Below are positions 22,858-35,200 of a stretch of DNA of 64,000 nucleotides, one piece after another. The notes under the pieces were generated by a model, which saw only the letters and a program-made list of their open reading frames with translations, was not told where the DNA came from and searched no databases. The first letter of the stretch is position 1. Each line of letters starts with the position of its first letter. A program made the translations under genes and the position numbers. Source of the DNA: Plasmodium coatneyi (taxonomy: Eukaryota > Apicomplexa > Aconoidasida > Haemosporida > Plasmodiidae); assembly GCF_001680005.1 (NCBI RefSeq), contig NC_033562.1, forward strand, positions 1,364,001 through 1,428,000. Reading direction: 5' to 3'.

Positions 22858-24529
22858 TCATTTTAAATTTTTTATCCGTTCGCTCATGTTAGAAATTTCT
22901 TCCAAATGCTGCAAGAAAAAAAAGGGGGAAAAATTTAACATCCTTTTTTGCATACCCACCAATGATGGCATATAGGCACTGGATAAATTAGGGATGCACA
23001 ACACGTGGCACCATTTTATGCCAAAATTTCTTTTTAAAGAGCTATATCTTCACATATGTGTACATAACGCTCTACAGTTCTGTGTGTGAGCGCACATCAT
23101 GCATTGCGTTGTGCCTATTATATCCCTCTTGCTTTCCCTTTTACAAATGACAAAAAATATTGTTTTACCTTATTAATTGAATTTACGGGGCCCAGCTGTC
23201 CATCTAGCTTTATGGCATGCTCATCTGCTATTTTGGAGATCAATTCGTCAACCTGTGTGCACAAACGGGGGGAAGAAAAAAAAAAAAATGTTTAACATAA
23301 CGAACCATTGAAACGATCTGCTTTCCTTCCCATATTTGAATCGTCCTTTTTTACCTCCTCCGTGGGGGCGCTGATCGCAGAGGATGTTTGAACAGTGTCG
23401 TTTATGAGATCTGAGCTGATGCTCTGCGGGGGAGGAGCAGTGAGAGTTTATATATATATATAAATACACACATGCGCTTTTGGGCAATGCCCACGGGGAT
23501 ACGCGCATGTGGACTTTTAAACCCACTGAGGGGGTGATGTGCCTCCCTTTTCCTAATCCTGCAAAACGTACAATTTCGTCAAAGATGTTTTCCAGCTTCA
23601 TCACGTCATTCCCAATTTTGGCGGCGTTGGTTTCGGTATTTATCTTCTGTATTAGCGGGATCATCATGCTTACGTCTTTAACTAGCTGCAAAGGGTGGGT
23701 TCGGGCGAAGGGCGAGAGCAAACACGCATACATATATATGTTCACATGTATGTGAATGATGACATGTGTATATGTGTCCTTATGACGGCTTATCCGTCTA
23801 TGCCCTTGCTCGGACGGCTGGCATAAATCCTGCGGGGGCTGCCTTCTCGCCCGCCTCCTAACATTAACTACAAACTAACCGACGCGCATCTGTGGGCCCC
23901 CTCGAGCCTTGACACAAGGACATCCAATTTGTTACTCAAATTGAGGTAGTTAATTTTTTCGTTTTTTTTTCTTATGCATTTTTCTGCATAGAGCCTGTCG
24001 GAACGGGGGGAAGTGGCAACATGGTGGATTACAACATAGCAGGGTGGAATGGGCAAGCAATTCACCAAAAAAAAAAGTTTTTAAAACAAAAAAGATACAA
24101 CAGAAGGGGTGCCATACTGCCATCACAATTAGTGATTTCCCCATTTGGTGTAATTAAGAGGTATATGCGTCTGTCACATGTGCAAATGCATGCGGCACAC
24201 ATTCCACAATCTGACCTACCTTGCTATGTCGATCTTCCCTGCCTGTATGGCCTTTTTGACATCGATTACGAGCTTTTTCTCTTCTAGTTCTGACCTGTTT
24301 GATAATTTTTCCTAAAAGGGTTGGCATTTGGGGGGGAAAGCAGTGTAAAAAAAAAAAAAAAAAGCGCGATGTAGCAAGGTTAACTGTGTCCTTTCTCCCA
24401 GGGTACATATCATACACCTAAATGTACACAACGATGCAGACGTATGTATGTTTTTTCTCTGTTTACTAATTCCTTCGTCTTTAGTTTTAATCGAAAGATG
24501 TGATCCTCCGTTGAAATTTTGTTACCCAT
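22858..24529 (-). CDS. ESCRT-III subunit CHMP1/VPS46 (Did2), seven exons
   Basis: I assembled seven exons, all with GT-AG junctions and consistent phase: 24467-24529, 24220-24311, 23880-23994, 23572-23685, 23355-23423, 23169-23252 and 22858-22908. The product is 195 residues, against 196 for human CHMP1A. CHMP1 polymerises with other ESCRT-III proteins on endosomal membranes and recruits the VPS4 ATPase. Matches to the family include HIFRLKLKTKELEKLS at the N terminus, ARLYAEKCIRKKNEKINYL (human ARVYAENAIRKKNEGVNWL), PTEEVDELISKIADEH (human PQEQVDSLIMQIAEENG), and a C-terminal MIT-interacting motif ISNMSERIKNLK. The N terminus MGNKIS has Gly2, so N-myristoylation is possible. No single-frame search would show this gene because its exons are 51-115 bases long. 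Confidence 0.93.
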
Positions 24530-24925
24530 CGTTTACTTCCTGAAGGTACAGATGGGCGTGTGGGATGTGCACTTGCTGGTACCCCAATTTCGGGAATACA
24601 TAAAAAAAAAGGGCAACACTGTGGACGAAAAAAAAAAAAAGGAAAACGGAAGAGGAAAAGAAAAAAAGCGAAGCCACTGAAAGTTTGTCCAGTAGAGGGG
24701 GGGGGAAAAAATACAAGTGACAGAACAAACATGTAAAATTTATCACCCAGGGAATTTTTTTTTTCTTTCTTTTTACATGCAATCGTCTGTGCTAGGAAAA
24801 AGATTATGTCAAAATTTCGCACGTCAGTTATGTGCATTTCCCTTGTGTATTGACAAAAATACACAACACTCGCTTAACTTGGGAGGACCACCATATGTGC
24901 CTTTATGCACGCAACACATGGGCAG

Positions 24926-24960
<35 letters not shown>

Positions 24961-25659
24961 CCCAAAATGTACACCTGTATGTTTATGCGAGTTGACTGCA
25001 CTGCGGAAATTGTGTTCAAATGACCCTCGTGCAAGAGGAAAATTTTTCACAAAGTAATGCATAAAACGTTGTAATATGATGTGGAAAGCGGAGAAGGCAA
25101 AGGAACTCACCAATATGATACATATGTTGCCAAAAAATATATGTAGCCCTAGTAGATAGCCAAAAAAACACAAATTAACCATTTTTAAATGTCATCAGAT
25201 AATGTCGTTTGCTGGAAAATGACACAAGAAAAGGAATAAGCAGCATATTAATGAAGGAAGAGCAAAAGTGCCATTTCTATTTCCCTGCAGTTTTCACTTC
25301 TTGTTTAGTTTTTCCTAGGCGTGGTTCCTTTTATGTGCATTTGTAGGCATTGCGCCGCGGAATTAGTGGAATTGTATGGGAGTATTAATTAGAACACGCC
25401 TTTTTACCACGACGAGAAGGGAACAGTTTGATAACTTGGGGAAATCACTGTGCGTTGTACCGTTGCCGTTTTGAAGGAAATCCTCGCACGTTGACCAATT
25501 GAAATTGCGCTCCTCCCACCGTACACCCCAGCAGGAAGCTCCCCAAGGAAGGCAACAACTGGACCCAACACCCTGTGCGCTTCTACATGTATCTACATGC
25601 GAAACAAAATGATATTACATATACGAAACAGCAGTGTAAAAAGAGACAAAAAGTAGAAC
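24530..25659. other. Intergenic region between CHMP1 and exoribonuclease genes
   Basis: The flanking genes diverge, so two promoters are expected in about 1.1 kb. A 31-base A run lies at 24926-24956. A possible tiny membrane-protein exon on the minus strand (25111-25182) is listed separately. Nothing else is supported. Confidence 0.5.
25111..25182 (-). CDS. Possible first exon of a very small membrane protein
   Basis: An ATG in A-rich context opens a 24-codon frame whose product is almost wholly hydrophobic (MVNLCFFGYLLGLHIFFGN then ICIIL). It ends at a good donor, GTGAGT, at 25110. A pyrimidine-rich acceptor ending CCGCAG lies about 110 bases downstream; splicing there adds only five codons (CSQLA) before a stop. 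The size and single membrane span recall tiny ER membrane subunits such as OST4, but the match is too short to name. It could equally be chance. Confidence 0.22.
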
Positions 25660-28600
25660 ATGTTATTTTTTAAAAATGCTACAAGATGTTGTTTTTACAC
25701 CAAAATCTATGAAAATATAAAAATTGTGAAGCGAGTGAAGTTGGAGGCGAGGGCCTCCCGTCCTGATGGAGGGGGAAGTTCGAAGTTTCGGCCAACTGAT
25801 CCAGAACAGTCGTGTGCCCCGGGGAAGGAACAGACGAAAGAGTGGAATCCCTCCTGGAAGGACGTCAAGAAGGAAAAAAGTAAACAGTTTTACAAACATG
25901 TGTATGAAAAAATAAAACAGAAGAATGTTAAGTTGGGGTATCATGAGGAGGGTTCTTCAGATCACTTCATTGATAGAGGAGAGCCAGGAGAAGGCGCCCC
26001 CTTAGAGGAAGATCCGCAGGATGCAAATGGAAAAGAAGTCCCCAGGGAAAGCCACCCCCCGTTTAGTGAACCCCCGAGTGAAGACAAAACAGGCGTATCG
26101 GAGAAATGGCCCCAAAAGGGAGACACAAATTGGAAAGAAAAAGTACCGGCACGATTAACCCTCCAACGGGGCATTCAAAGTGGGAAAGGTAAAAGCATCA
26201 TGGGGGAAAAATATCTAAAGGTGAAAAATAACTATTTAAAAAGTAAGGATGTGTATTTGAAGGTTAAGGATGGGTATGTGAGTGGGTACAGTAAAGGCGG
26301 TAGGGATCGGCAAGGGGAAGGTTCACCCGGAAAGGGGAATGCAATTTTGGTAAAACCTCCCTTGCGTTCCAGGGGATCTAAATCAAAGGAGGAAAAATTG
26401 GAAGGAGGACCAGAAGGGAGAATGGCCCATGAGTATCGAGAAGGAGATTCACTGGACGGCATGTCAAACAGAACAGAAGAAGGGATGGAAACGAAAAGGG
26501 TTAGTAAGAACGAAGGGGAAAATGGAAAACATACAAATAAACAGCTGCCTTACCTCCCCTATAATGATAAAAGTAAGTTACTGAAACATTCACCAAATGG
26601 GAAAGACAATAAGGAGAACATTCCTTTTGACCCCAAATTGGAAAAGGCAAAAAATGTGAAGGGAGAATCCCAAGCAGATGCCGAAGTAGCGGATAAAAAT
26701 TACATCGATGTGGAATATGAACAATATTGGGATGGAGAAAGGATAAAAAAAGTTTTAGAGCTACAAAAAAATAGGGAGAAAAATTTTAAAAATAAATTAT
26801 TCAAAGGAGTGTTATGTGTATCCCCTTATGATACGAGCAAGTGTGTTGTGATTAGTGAAGATGATCCTTTGGGTTCTTTGAAAAAGGACGTTTTTACCAT
26901 TTATGGCTATATTAGCCGGAACAGGGCACTGAACGATGATGTAGTGTATGCCTATACGGCTCGAAGAAAAATCAAACGATCTGGAGATTTGGAAAATGAG
27001 GAGGAGATTCTAGAAACGAGTCAAGAGGGTACCATCTCGATGAGCGAAAAGGAGGAAGAAAAAACGGAACATTTTTGCAGAGTTGTTAACATCGTTGAAC
27101 GGAAGAATGCTCCAATTGTGTGCACCATGAATTATTTAAATATTAACAAAAGCATAAACAACACCTTTGGCAGGAAGGACGCACCACAGTTGAGGAGTGA
27201 AAATTTGTTAAGCAATCCTCCCAATGTAAAAACGCCCAACAAGGAAGGAAGTAACATGGTGTATGATCCTAAAGATGATGAATCTCCCCCCAGGAAGACA
27301 CGGAAAAGAGGGCATAGAGAAAGCACCCCCTTGTGCGCCAAGGTACAACCCGTTGACCCTAGATTACCTTGCTTCATATACGATGGATCCAGTAGCATGT
27401 TAAACAGATTGTTACACTATTTGAAGAGGAAAAAAATAAATTTGTACCTCCTGGTGAAGTTTAAAAAATGGGACACACACCAGATCAATCCATATGGAAG
27501 TATTACTACCATTTTAGGAAATGAAAAAAACTTTTTAGGAGTCATTTATTTTTTTATCCATTTTTACAAAATAAATTTTCACATTTATGAGAGGAGTGAT
27601 ATGTCTTATTTGAGGAGCAAGATGGAGGTGGGCGACAAAGTCCTGACAGCTTTGGCCAACCGGCAGTCTGCTGCGTCGACAGCGAAGGGTGGGGCAAGCG
27701 ATGGGAAGGGGGAAGTAGTAGACCGAGGAAGGGAAACCCCACGTGTCCTGGATCACCAGCTCAAAATGGCCTACTTGAAAAATATGCAAGAAAATAATAA
27801 GTGTATCGAAAAGTACATGTTAAAAAGCTTCCTTAAAAATAGGGAAATTATTACCGACCTGGATATATTTACCATAGACCCTCCTACTGCAAAGGATCTG
27901 GATGACGCTCTGTCCATCGAATTTGTCGGCAGTGACACGAATGCTGTGAATGATTTTGAGTACCGAATAGGGGTGCACATTTCTGACGTCTCCTTTTTTG
28001 TCACCCCCGATTCATACTACGATAGGGTGGCCTCCAAAATGTGCAACACGATATACATGGACCTAATGTAAGGCGCGGAGCGGAGTGCACGACTTGTCAT
28101 CTGTGCATACCTTCCCAAGGTTTTTCACCCCCAATGCCTTCTGTTTACCTGTTCTAATTTTCTTTTCCCATTTTCGTTCTGCCACTTTGCAGGGTCATCC
28201 ACATGCTCCCCTCCATTTTGAGCGAAGAAATCTGTTCCCTGAACACCCAGGGGGAGAAGCTGTCCTTTTCCGTCTTTTTCCGACTGAGCAGTCAGGCGAA
28301 TCCGTACGACGTCGCGAAGGGGGAGATCAGACAATGTGACGAAAAAGAAAAAAGCAACAAATGCGACAAAATCGCAATGAGTGAAAAGGGTGTCGAAATT
28401 AAGAAGAGCCTAATCAGGAGCAAGCAGAAACTGAACTATGATACGGTGGAGGATTTCCTGGACGAAGTGTACGGAATACTGCAGCAGAGCAATAACAATA
28501 TAAAAGAAATGGAACAAGATATTTTAGTGAGGGGGGATCTCCCATTAAGCTGTTTCCCCTTTGTTGCAAATTTTGAAGCAGCATGCGAAAGGTATAATCT

Positions 28601-30860
28601 GAGTACAAAATTGGGAAGCGACATTTTTCGACTATTCCTGTTATCCAAAATGCTGAAGGAGAAGAGTGGACGGAAGAGCGTCAACTCCAAGCCGTCTTTG
28701 TTATTTTTGTTTAATGAAGCAGAGACTGGTAGTTCCTGTGCGCGAGATAGGGGTGTGCCTATCGGGGTGGAAGAACTGGAGGAGTGTTATTCGGAGGGAG
28801 GAGACAACCATAGTGGCAATCTTAGTAACCATTCTAACGGTGATGCACTTAACGAACGGATGGAGACCTTCCTAAAGAAGAGAAATGTGCAAGCCCTGCT
28901 GGAGGAAAGTGACGTGGAGAATATTTGCGTGGAAAAAGTGGAATACAAAGCAAAGAGCCACATGCTAATAGAAGAAATGATGATTTTAACAAATTTTTTA
29001 GTAGCCAATAAAATTAGCCAAAGTGGAAAATTGGGAATTTTAAGAATACATGAAAATACCTCCGAGGAGATAAAAAACAATCTCCTTCACATTATTGACC
29101 ATAACACGTACAGCCGAATTGATGCCATGATTGACATAAAAAGGAGCAGCATCAACGATATTTTAAACGTTTGCGAAAGAATTTTGGACAATAATCAACT
29201 GACGTGCATGCAATACAACATATTGAAGCATTATAAGGAGGCCATATACATCCCCTACACAGAAGGGGAGAAGAAGGCACATCATTTCGGCTTGGCACTG
29301 AGCAAATATATTCATTTCACCTCCCCTATAAGGAGATATATTGATATTATTACACACAGAATTTTAGGTACTATTGTGGAAAACGACGAGCAGGGGTTAA
29401 ATTACAGCTACGAGGACTTGAAGAGAATTTGCGACCAATGCAATGTTCAGAAAAAAAAAACAGACGAGGCTCAGATTCATTTGAAGAATGTCCTCCTTAA
29501 TAGGTACCTCGTATATTTGAACGAAGCCTACAAAAGGGAGAAGCGACTGGTGGGAAATGCGCCTAATGCACCTAAGGCGGCTGCCAAGGGTGGGGACAAT
29601 TTGAGTTCGAAAGATGTATCACTTTGTGAGCTTCACCCAGAGGAGGGAACAACAACCCCCCATGATAACACTACACAGTGCATCACTCGTGCTGAAAAAA
29701 AGATGCACCCAGTTGACCAGCCGAAGGTGAAAGAAACGGATGACACTACCCATAAAGGAAATGAACTGGACGAATCCAGTCAACCTATTAAGAAGTACTT
29801 CTACAGGAGGGATGGTCTTATATGCTTCCCAACAGAAGCCTACATTCAAGAAATAGTGATAACGAAAAGCGCAAAGGAAAATATTTGCCTGAATATACTA
29901 TTTAAGAATTATATTGATGTGGATAGAATGGACGAACCTGATGAGGAGTATACATGGAAGACGTACACATCCTACACGTTGAGCTCATCCAAGGGAAGTA
30001 ACCCTATGAGTAGCTACCCCATGGAAAAGAGCACTTTGATCACGGACCGCGTGAAGCTCATAAATGAAACGACAGACGAAATGACCACCGCCAATCACAA
30101 TAGAGAAGAAAACGCCAAGTGCAAATTTAAAAAAAGCCCAATTGAAAATAGCAAATTGAAAAACGCAGTCGTCTTTTATGTACCCTTGCTAGAAACAGAA
30201 AAGTCAATCAGTGACAGTTTGCTGAATCTGACGTTTGAATTTATTTCTCTATCCTATGAGGAAAGTACCTTTGTGTATGATTTATCGAGAGGGGTTCTGT
30301 ACAGGGTGGGCGGAAGTGCGACTTCCATGAATGGGGCGCCCAGCAGTGGGGCTCTGGAGGGGGCCTCGAAAGAGGAAGAGCAAATAACGGAAGAGCAATC
30401 AACGGAAGAGCTGACAGAGGAGCGCCCAGTGCAAAACAGAGCAACCCTGCATATCCCCAATATCCTCAAAAAAATAAACAACCCCCAATTTAGCGTTAAG
30501 TACGAGGTACTAAAACTGGATGAGAAAAAGGCCTTTGAAAAAATTTACGACTTTCTGTACATCCATGACGTTTTCTTCAAGCGGGTTGAAGAAGCCAAAT
30601 CGAAAGGGAGTCCCAACCTGGGTCTGCACCATGAGAGTTCTTCTACCGATGAAAATAATAAAGGGGATGTTCGTCCGATGGGGAACCCTGCTCGTTTCGA
30701 TGGGGAAAAAAGCGAAAGGAATGAAGCATCGAATGGAGATGTAAGAAGGGAGTGCGCTGAGGAAGGGCCTACGGAGGAGTATGAAACGATAAGCAGGTTT
30801 CAGAAGAAGGAAATTCTGATTGTTCCCGGATCCCAGGTGTGGACCTTGCGCTTGGCATGA
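25660..30860 (+). CDS. RNB-domain exoribonuclease (RNase II/DIS3 superfamily), two exons
   Basis: Exons 25660-28067 and 28193-30860 join across a 125-base GT-AG intron to give 1,691 residues. The splice restores MDLMVIHMLPSILSEEICS, matching the RNB core. These enzymes degrade RNA processively from the 3' end. Residues 1-360 are low complexity; the extreme N terminus (LFFKNATRCCFYTK) is basic and could be an organelle-targeting signal. A cold-shock-like domain follows at about 370-440 with the family motif NRALNDDVV. The catalytic Asp cluster IDPPTAKDLDDA provides Asp740, 746, 748 and 749, with the same 0/6/8/9 spacing as E. coli RNase II. The second hallmark, HFTSPIRRYIDIITHRIL, lies near residue 1180. 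Long acidic inserts interrupt the C-terminal part, where an S1-like domain would be expected. No PIN domain is seen, so it is not a standard DIS3. Confidence 0.93.
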
Positions 30861-31799
30861 TATAGAAAATGTGTTGTGTGTTCATCAGGTTGGGGTCGGT
30901 CCGTGTTTGCCACATGTCTTTACCTCTTTACGCATCTCATTTTAACGCTGCTCCTGTGGTGTTAGGAAAAATTACCCCATGTGGTAATCCGTCGAGGAAT
31001 ATCCGTACACGATGTGTCTTTTTGCATTCCCACCCGAGTTCATTACCCTTACATGTTCCTTGAGCATCCGTTCAATGCACTTTTTCTTTTTTCCTCCTTT
31101 TTTTTTAAGTGTGAAATATGTGCATCCCTTTGGCGTTTACTAATTGGAGTAAATTGTGGGCACAGAATTGCTACATCGCGAAGCAGCGCGAGTACATTTT
31201 TCCCCGTACATGTGCTTATGCCTACGATTGTGCATCCCCCCACGGTTGGGAAAGCGACAATTCGTGACCTCCCCATTCGTCAGTTTTTAATTCCCTCTGC
31301 ACACCCGTGTATTCCAAATGTTTGATTCACAAATTTGAAGGCGCCGACTGCGCAGTTGCTTGTGCATTTTTGTTTTCTCCTTTATTTATTATTTTTTTTT
31401 TCCTTTAATTAACAATTTTGTCAACTTTGAGATTTACATTTTTGTTTGTGTTGAACCATTTATAAGCTATTTACTGAAATAATTTAAAATAAAATATCCG
31501 CATATGTGTAAAAAATAGGACGTACAAGAGCCGGCGCACATGCAGAAAAACACTGGCACAGACACGTGATTGAGTGGTCCTCACATGTGCACATACGCAC
31601 GTACATATGTCACTGTAAACTGTCCAACTGTACAAAAAGCAATGTATTAAAGAGTACTTAAAAAAAAGAAAAAAAAAAGCACAATTTGCAAACTTAATAA
31701 TATTTAATTTGAAGCAATTGGCATGTGTGGGATGCTCACCCGGAGTGCAGCGTCCATGAAGCTACACAGCATGTATTGAAAATGGGACTAGCCAAAATG

Positions 31800-31831
<32 letters not shown>

Positions 31832-31843
31832 AAGATGAAGATG

Positions 31844-31874
<31 letters not shown>

Positions 31875-32216
31875 AGATGATGGAGTAATAAGAAGCGAGA
31901 AATGATGCGAATTAATGAGGTATAAATTAAATTTAATTAAAAAACGCATTTGGGAAAAAACACCCCCCGTATATGACACGATTGAGTTACACGGGTGGGG
32001 ATACGTAGCGTAGGGACAGAGGGATAGAAAAAAAAAAAAAACATAAACGTCGACATGAACAGCAACACTAAATATAACATATCATAGCGTAGCTTAAAAA
32101 AAGGTGCTCGCGAAAGGCGTAAACGTCAAGCGCCTCAGTGCAACTGCTCATGTGTGTATGCCTCTACAAAGAAAAGTCGCAGCTAAATAAGATGTCACGA
32201 CATATATCACCACGCT
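30861..32216. other. Convergent 3' intergenic region
   Basis: About 1.4 kb between the exoribonuclease and EEP gene stops. It holds T-rich flanks, a 30-base A run at 31800-31829 and an adjoining hexamer repeat. No gene is seen. Confidence 0.6.
31800..31878 (+). repeat. Poly(A) run followed by GAAAGT/GAAGAT hexamer microsatellite
   Basis: Thirty A bases are followed by about eight hexamers: GAAGAT twice, GAAAGT five times, then GAAGAT. The purine strand is continuous for roughly 80 bases apart from the T closing each hexamer. It is non-coding and between convergent genes. Confidence 0.8.
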
Positions 32217-35200
32217 CTATCTGCTCCGACCAAACTTGTGATTCTTTTTTAGCCTCAAATCTATCTTAATAGCATAATGGTCAGACATTGTCACAAAATG
32301 GACATTCTTTATTTTCATACAAAAGGAGTAACAGCAATTGGCGTTTTTGCTATTCCTGTTCGTGTGGACCATGACGGAGGGTTCGTTAAAAAGTATCTTG
32401 GCACTCTTAATATAGTAATTCTTCAAAATTTTTAGGTCGTTATATTTTTTTAGATTGAGGGTTTCCTCGTATCGCTTTCCCTTCACCTGGTGGTCATCCT
32501 TTCTGTCCCTTTCGTTGCGTATCGCGGGGAAGGCATCGTTCTGCGTATTCAAAACGGAATTGGAGTATTTCTCACTTTCGCGACTGGCACCAACTGGATC
32601 GGAGGACACGTTCGATCGATTTGGGGCTTTCCCCTGACTCACCACCAGTTGTTGATCGTCACGCATTTTAGTCATGTGTACACTTGACTTCGATTTAACT
32701 GCACCCATCTTGTATTCCTCATCCGTCTTTTCTGCTGCACGTGGTTTGCCCTTTTGGTCAATTTTTCCTTTTTCAGCCGTGCCATTCTTTGCCCCCCTGG
32801 CACCCTTTCCCTTGTTGTAACTGATGGGAGGAAAGAAAATATAATCGCACCTCAGTCCGTTACACCTGGAATGGGGCCCAATAACATTCAGCGGATTTAG
32901 GGGGTCCCACGTAAATTCATCACTAGAAATGTTTTCTTCGTTTTTCAATTTGAAGAAGCTTTTATTTTTTATATTAAGTTTCATTTTATTGTGCAGCTTT
33001 CCCTGGTTGGGTTCTCCCCCGCGTACACCACTGAATTCTTGTGTAAATTTTTTATTTTTGGACGAATTTCGATTCGGATTCACACAGGTGTGGTCATCCA
33101 AGGGGATTCTGCCTTCATTGATATTTTCCACAAAGTGACATTTGTCCTTTTCGTCCTTGTGCCTTCTTTTAAAAATGGAATATTTTTTGCTCTTTGGGTA
33201 ATTTTCTGGACCCTCCCTGGTGGATGCCTTTTCCCGATTATAATTTTTACTCCTTTGGTTCTTTTCCTTTTTTGACATAGGTGAACAATCACACATTTTT
33301 ATAAAATCCTCTGCCACTTTTATGCTGCTAAAGGACCTTGGGTTATCTGAATTATTCTGAACGAAGGGGCATTTATGGTGAACCCGTTGAAGTTCACCTT
33401 TCTGTTCCTTCTCCATTAGGAAAAGTTTCTTTTCTTCACTTAGACTTCCTTTTACATTCTTTGCACATGTAAGAAACTTCTGCTTTATTTTTTTTGCCGC
33501 TTCAAATTTTAACTTTTTAATAAAATAGAAGATATCTTTTTTCAGCGCTTCTTGGGTTCTACTGTTGTAGCATTTTTTGGTGAAGTGCAGGAACTTATCG
33601 CTCTTATTTTTCCCTTTCTCATTTGTCATTTGGTTTTTCATCGACTCGGCTACATCACTTTTGGGTGAATGATCTTCCGCTGGGGTTGCTTCTCCTTTGC
33701 AGTTGGTTTCCTTCTCGGTGTGTTCCCCTTCGTTGAGGGAATGAATGAAGTGATGCTTCTTTTCGGCCTTTCTCTTGACGTCACCTATGGTAAGTGAGTT
33801 GCTTTCTTTGTCCTGCTTTGCCTTTTGCGGTTCACCCTGTTTGCCCTTCAAGAGCGTCCTTTCAACCCCGCCATTATGGTGCCTCTCATAATTCCTCAGA
33901 ATTTTATAAAGGAGTTTCTTTTTCATTTGTTTTATTTTCTTGGCTAGCTTACTAATCTTCTTCTCTTTTTTGTTCGTATTGATATTGGCGTTTTCTTCAG
34001 TGGCGTAGGTACCTGTGCATGGTAGGCTCTCCACCTTACCGTTGCAACTGTTTTCATTGCTGTCCCTTCTTGTGCCTCCTTCACTCAGAAGCGAGTCTTC
34101 CTCGTGAGTTTCCCCCCTGCTCGCCAATTCCTCTTTCAAAAAAGCGCTACAAAGTTTTTGTGTCTTTAATTTGTCTTCACAATTCTCATCCACATTGTGT
34201 ACTTTCTCCTTATGATCATTTAACTGATTTTTGTAGAAGGTTATTGAACCATTCAGCTTGGAGTCTTTTTCTCTGGGCATTTGAGCATGGTTCGAGGTGT
34301 CATCACCCTTCTCATTCGACATACTTACCTGGGCAGCGTCTTTAGGATGAATCAGGGGAGTCCTCTCATCGGCTTTGCTTTTTTCTCCCATTTCGGAAGG
34401 AGGTACACAGTGTGTCATAATTTTGTCTTCTCGTTTTGTGTATTTCTTATCAGTCATTTGGTTACTTTCCAAAGTGTGAAGTTCTTTTATCGTCTCTGGT
34501 GCTTTTTCCGTTGTGTCTCCATTTGTGAATCCCTCTTCTGTCATGCAGTTGACCAGATTGCTGGGTTGCGCTTCGATTGGAACACGCATTTCGGTCCTCT
34601 CCTGTAGGTCATTTCTGGACACATTCGAACTTCGATCACTGAACCAGTTGGCTTCCTCATCATCATCATACAGATCCGTATACGAATGGTTGCTCTCACT
34701 AGATATGTCACTGGAGAATAAATTCTGATCGCTGTTATAATGGTGATGCATATTCGTTGCAGCATGGTATTCACTGTCGTCGTCTTCCCTGTGGATCTTC
34801 AATTTTTCTCCATCGCTCTTGCTGCGTAGAGTGCATTTCGGGGTTACAATGGTATGATCGATTTTGCTTTCCTTTTTGAACACATCACAGGTGGAGCAAC
34901 TTTGTATATTCCTTTGTTTCTCCTTTTTGTCCCCTTTGACTCTCTTATCTGCGTAGCAATTTTGGCCATTTTGTTGCCCCATGGAGGGGTTAAAAAGATC
35001 ATCTCGTGTTTCGCTCACGTGGAGGATACTTTCTAACATATCACGATCTCCTTCCTGATGATTTACCGCTTTATGTCCTGAACTACGCATGGGGGACATT
35101 TGTCTATAATGTATTTTGTCAGTGAGCATGTGTACCTTCCCTTTTCGCTCTGGAATTACATCCGAAGAGTTCCCGTTCCCACTGGCATTGCTCGAATTGG

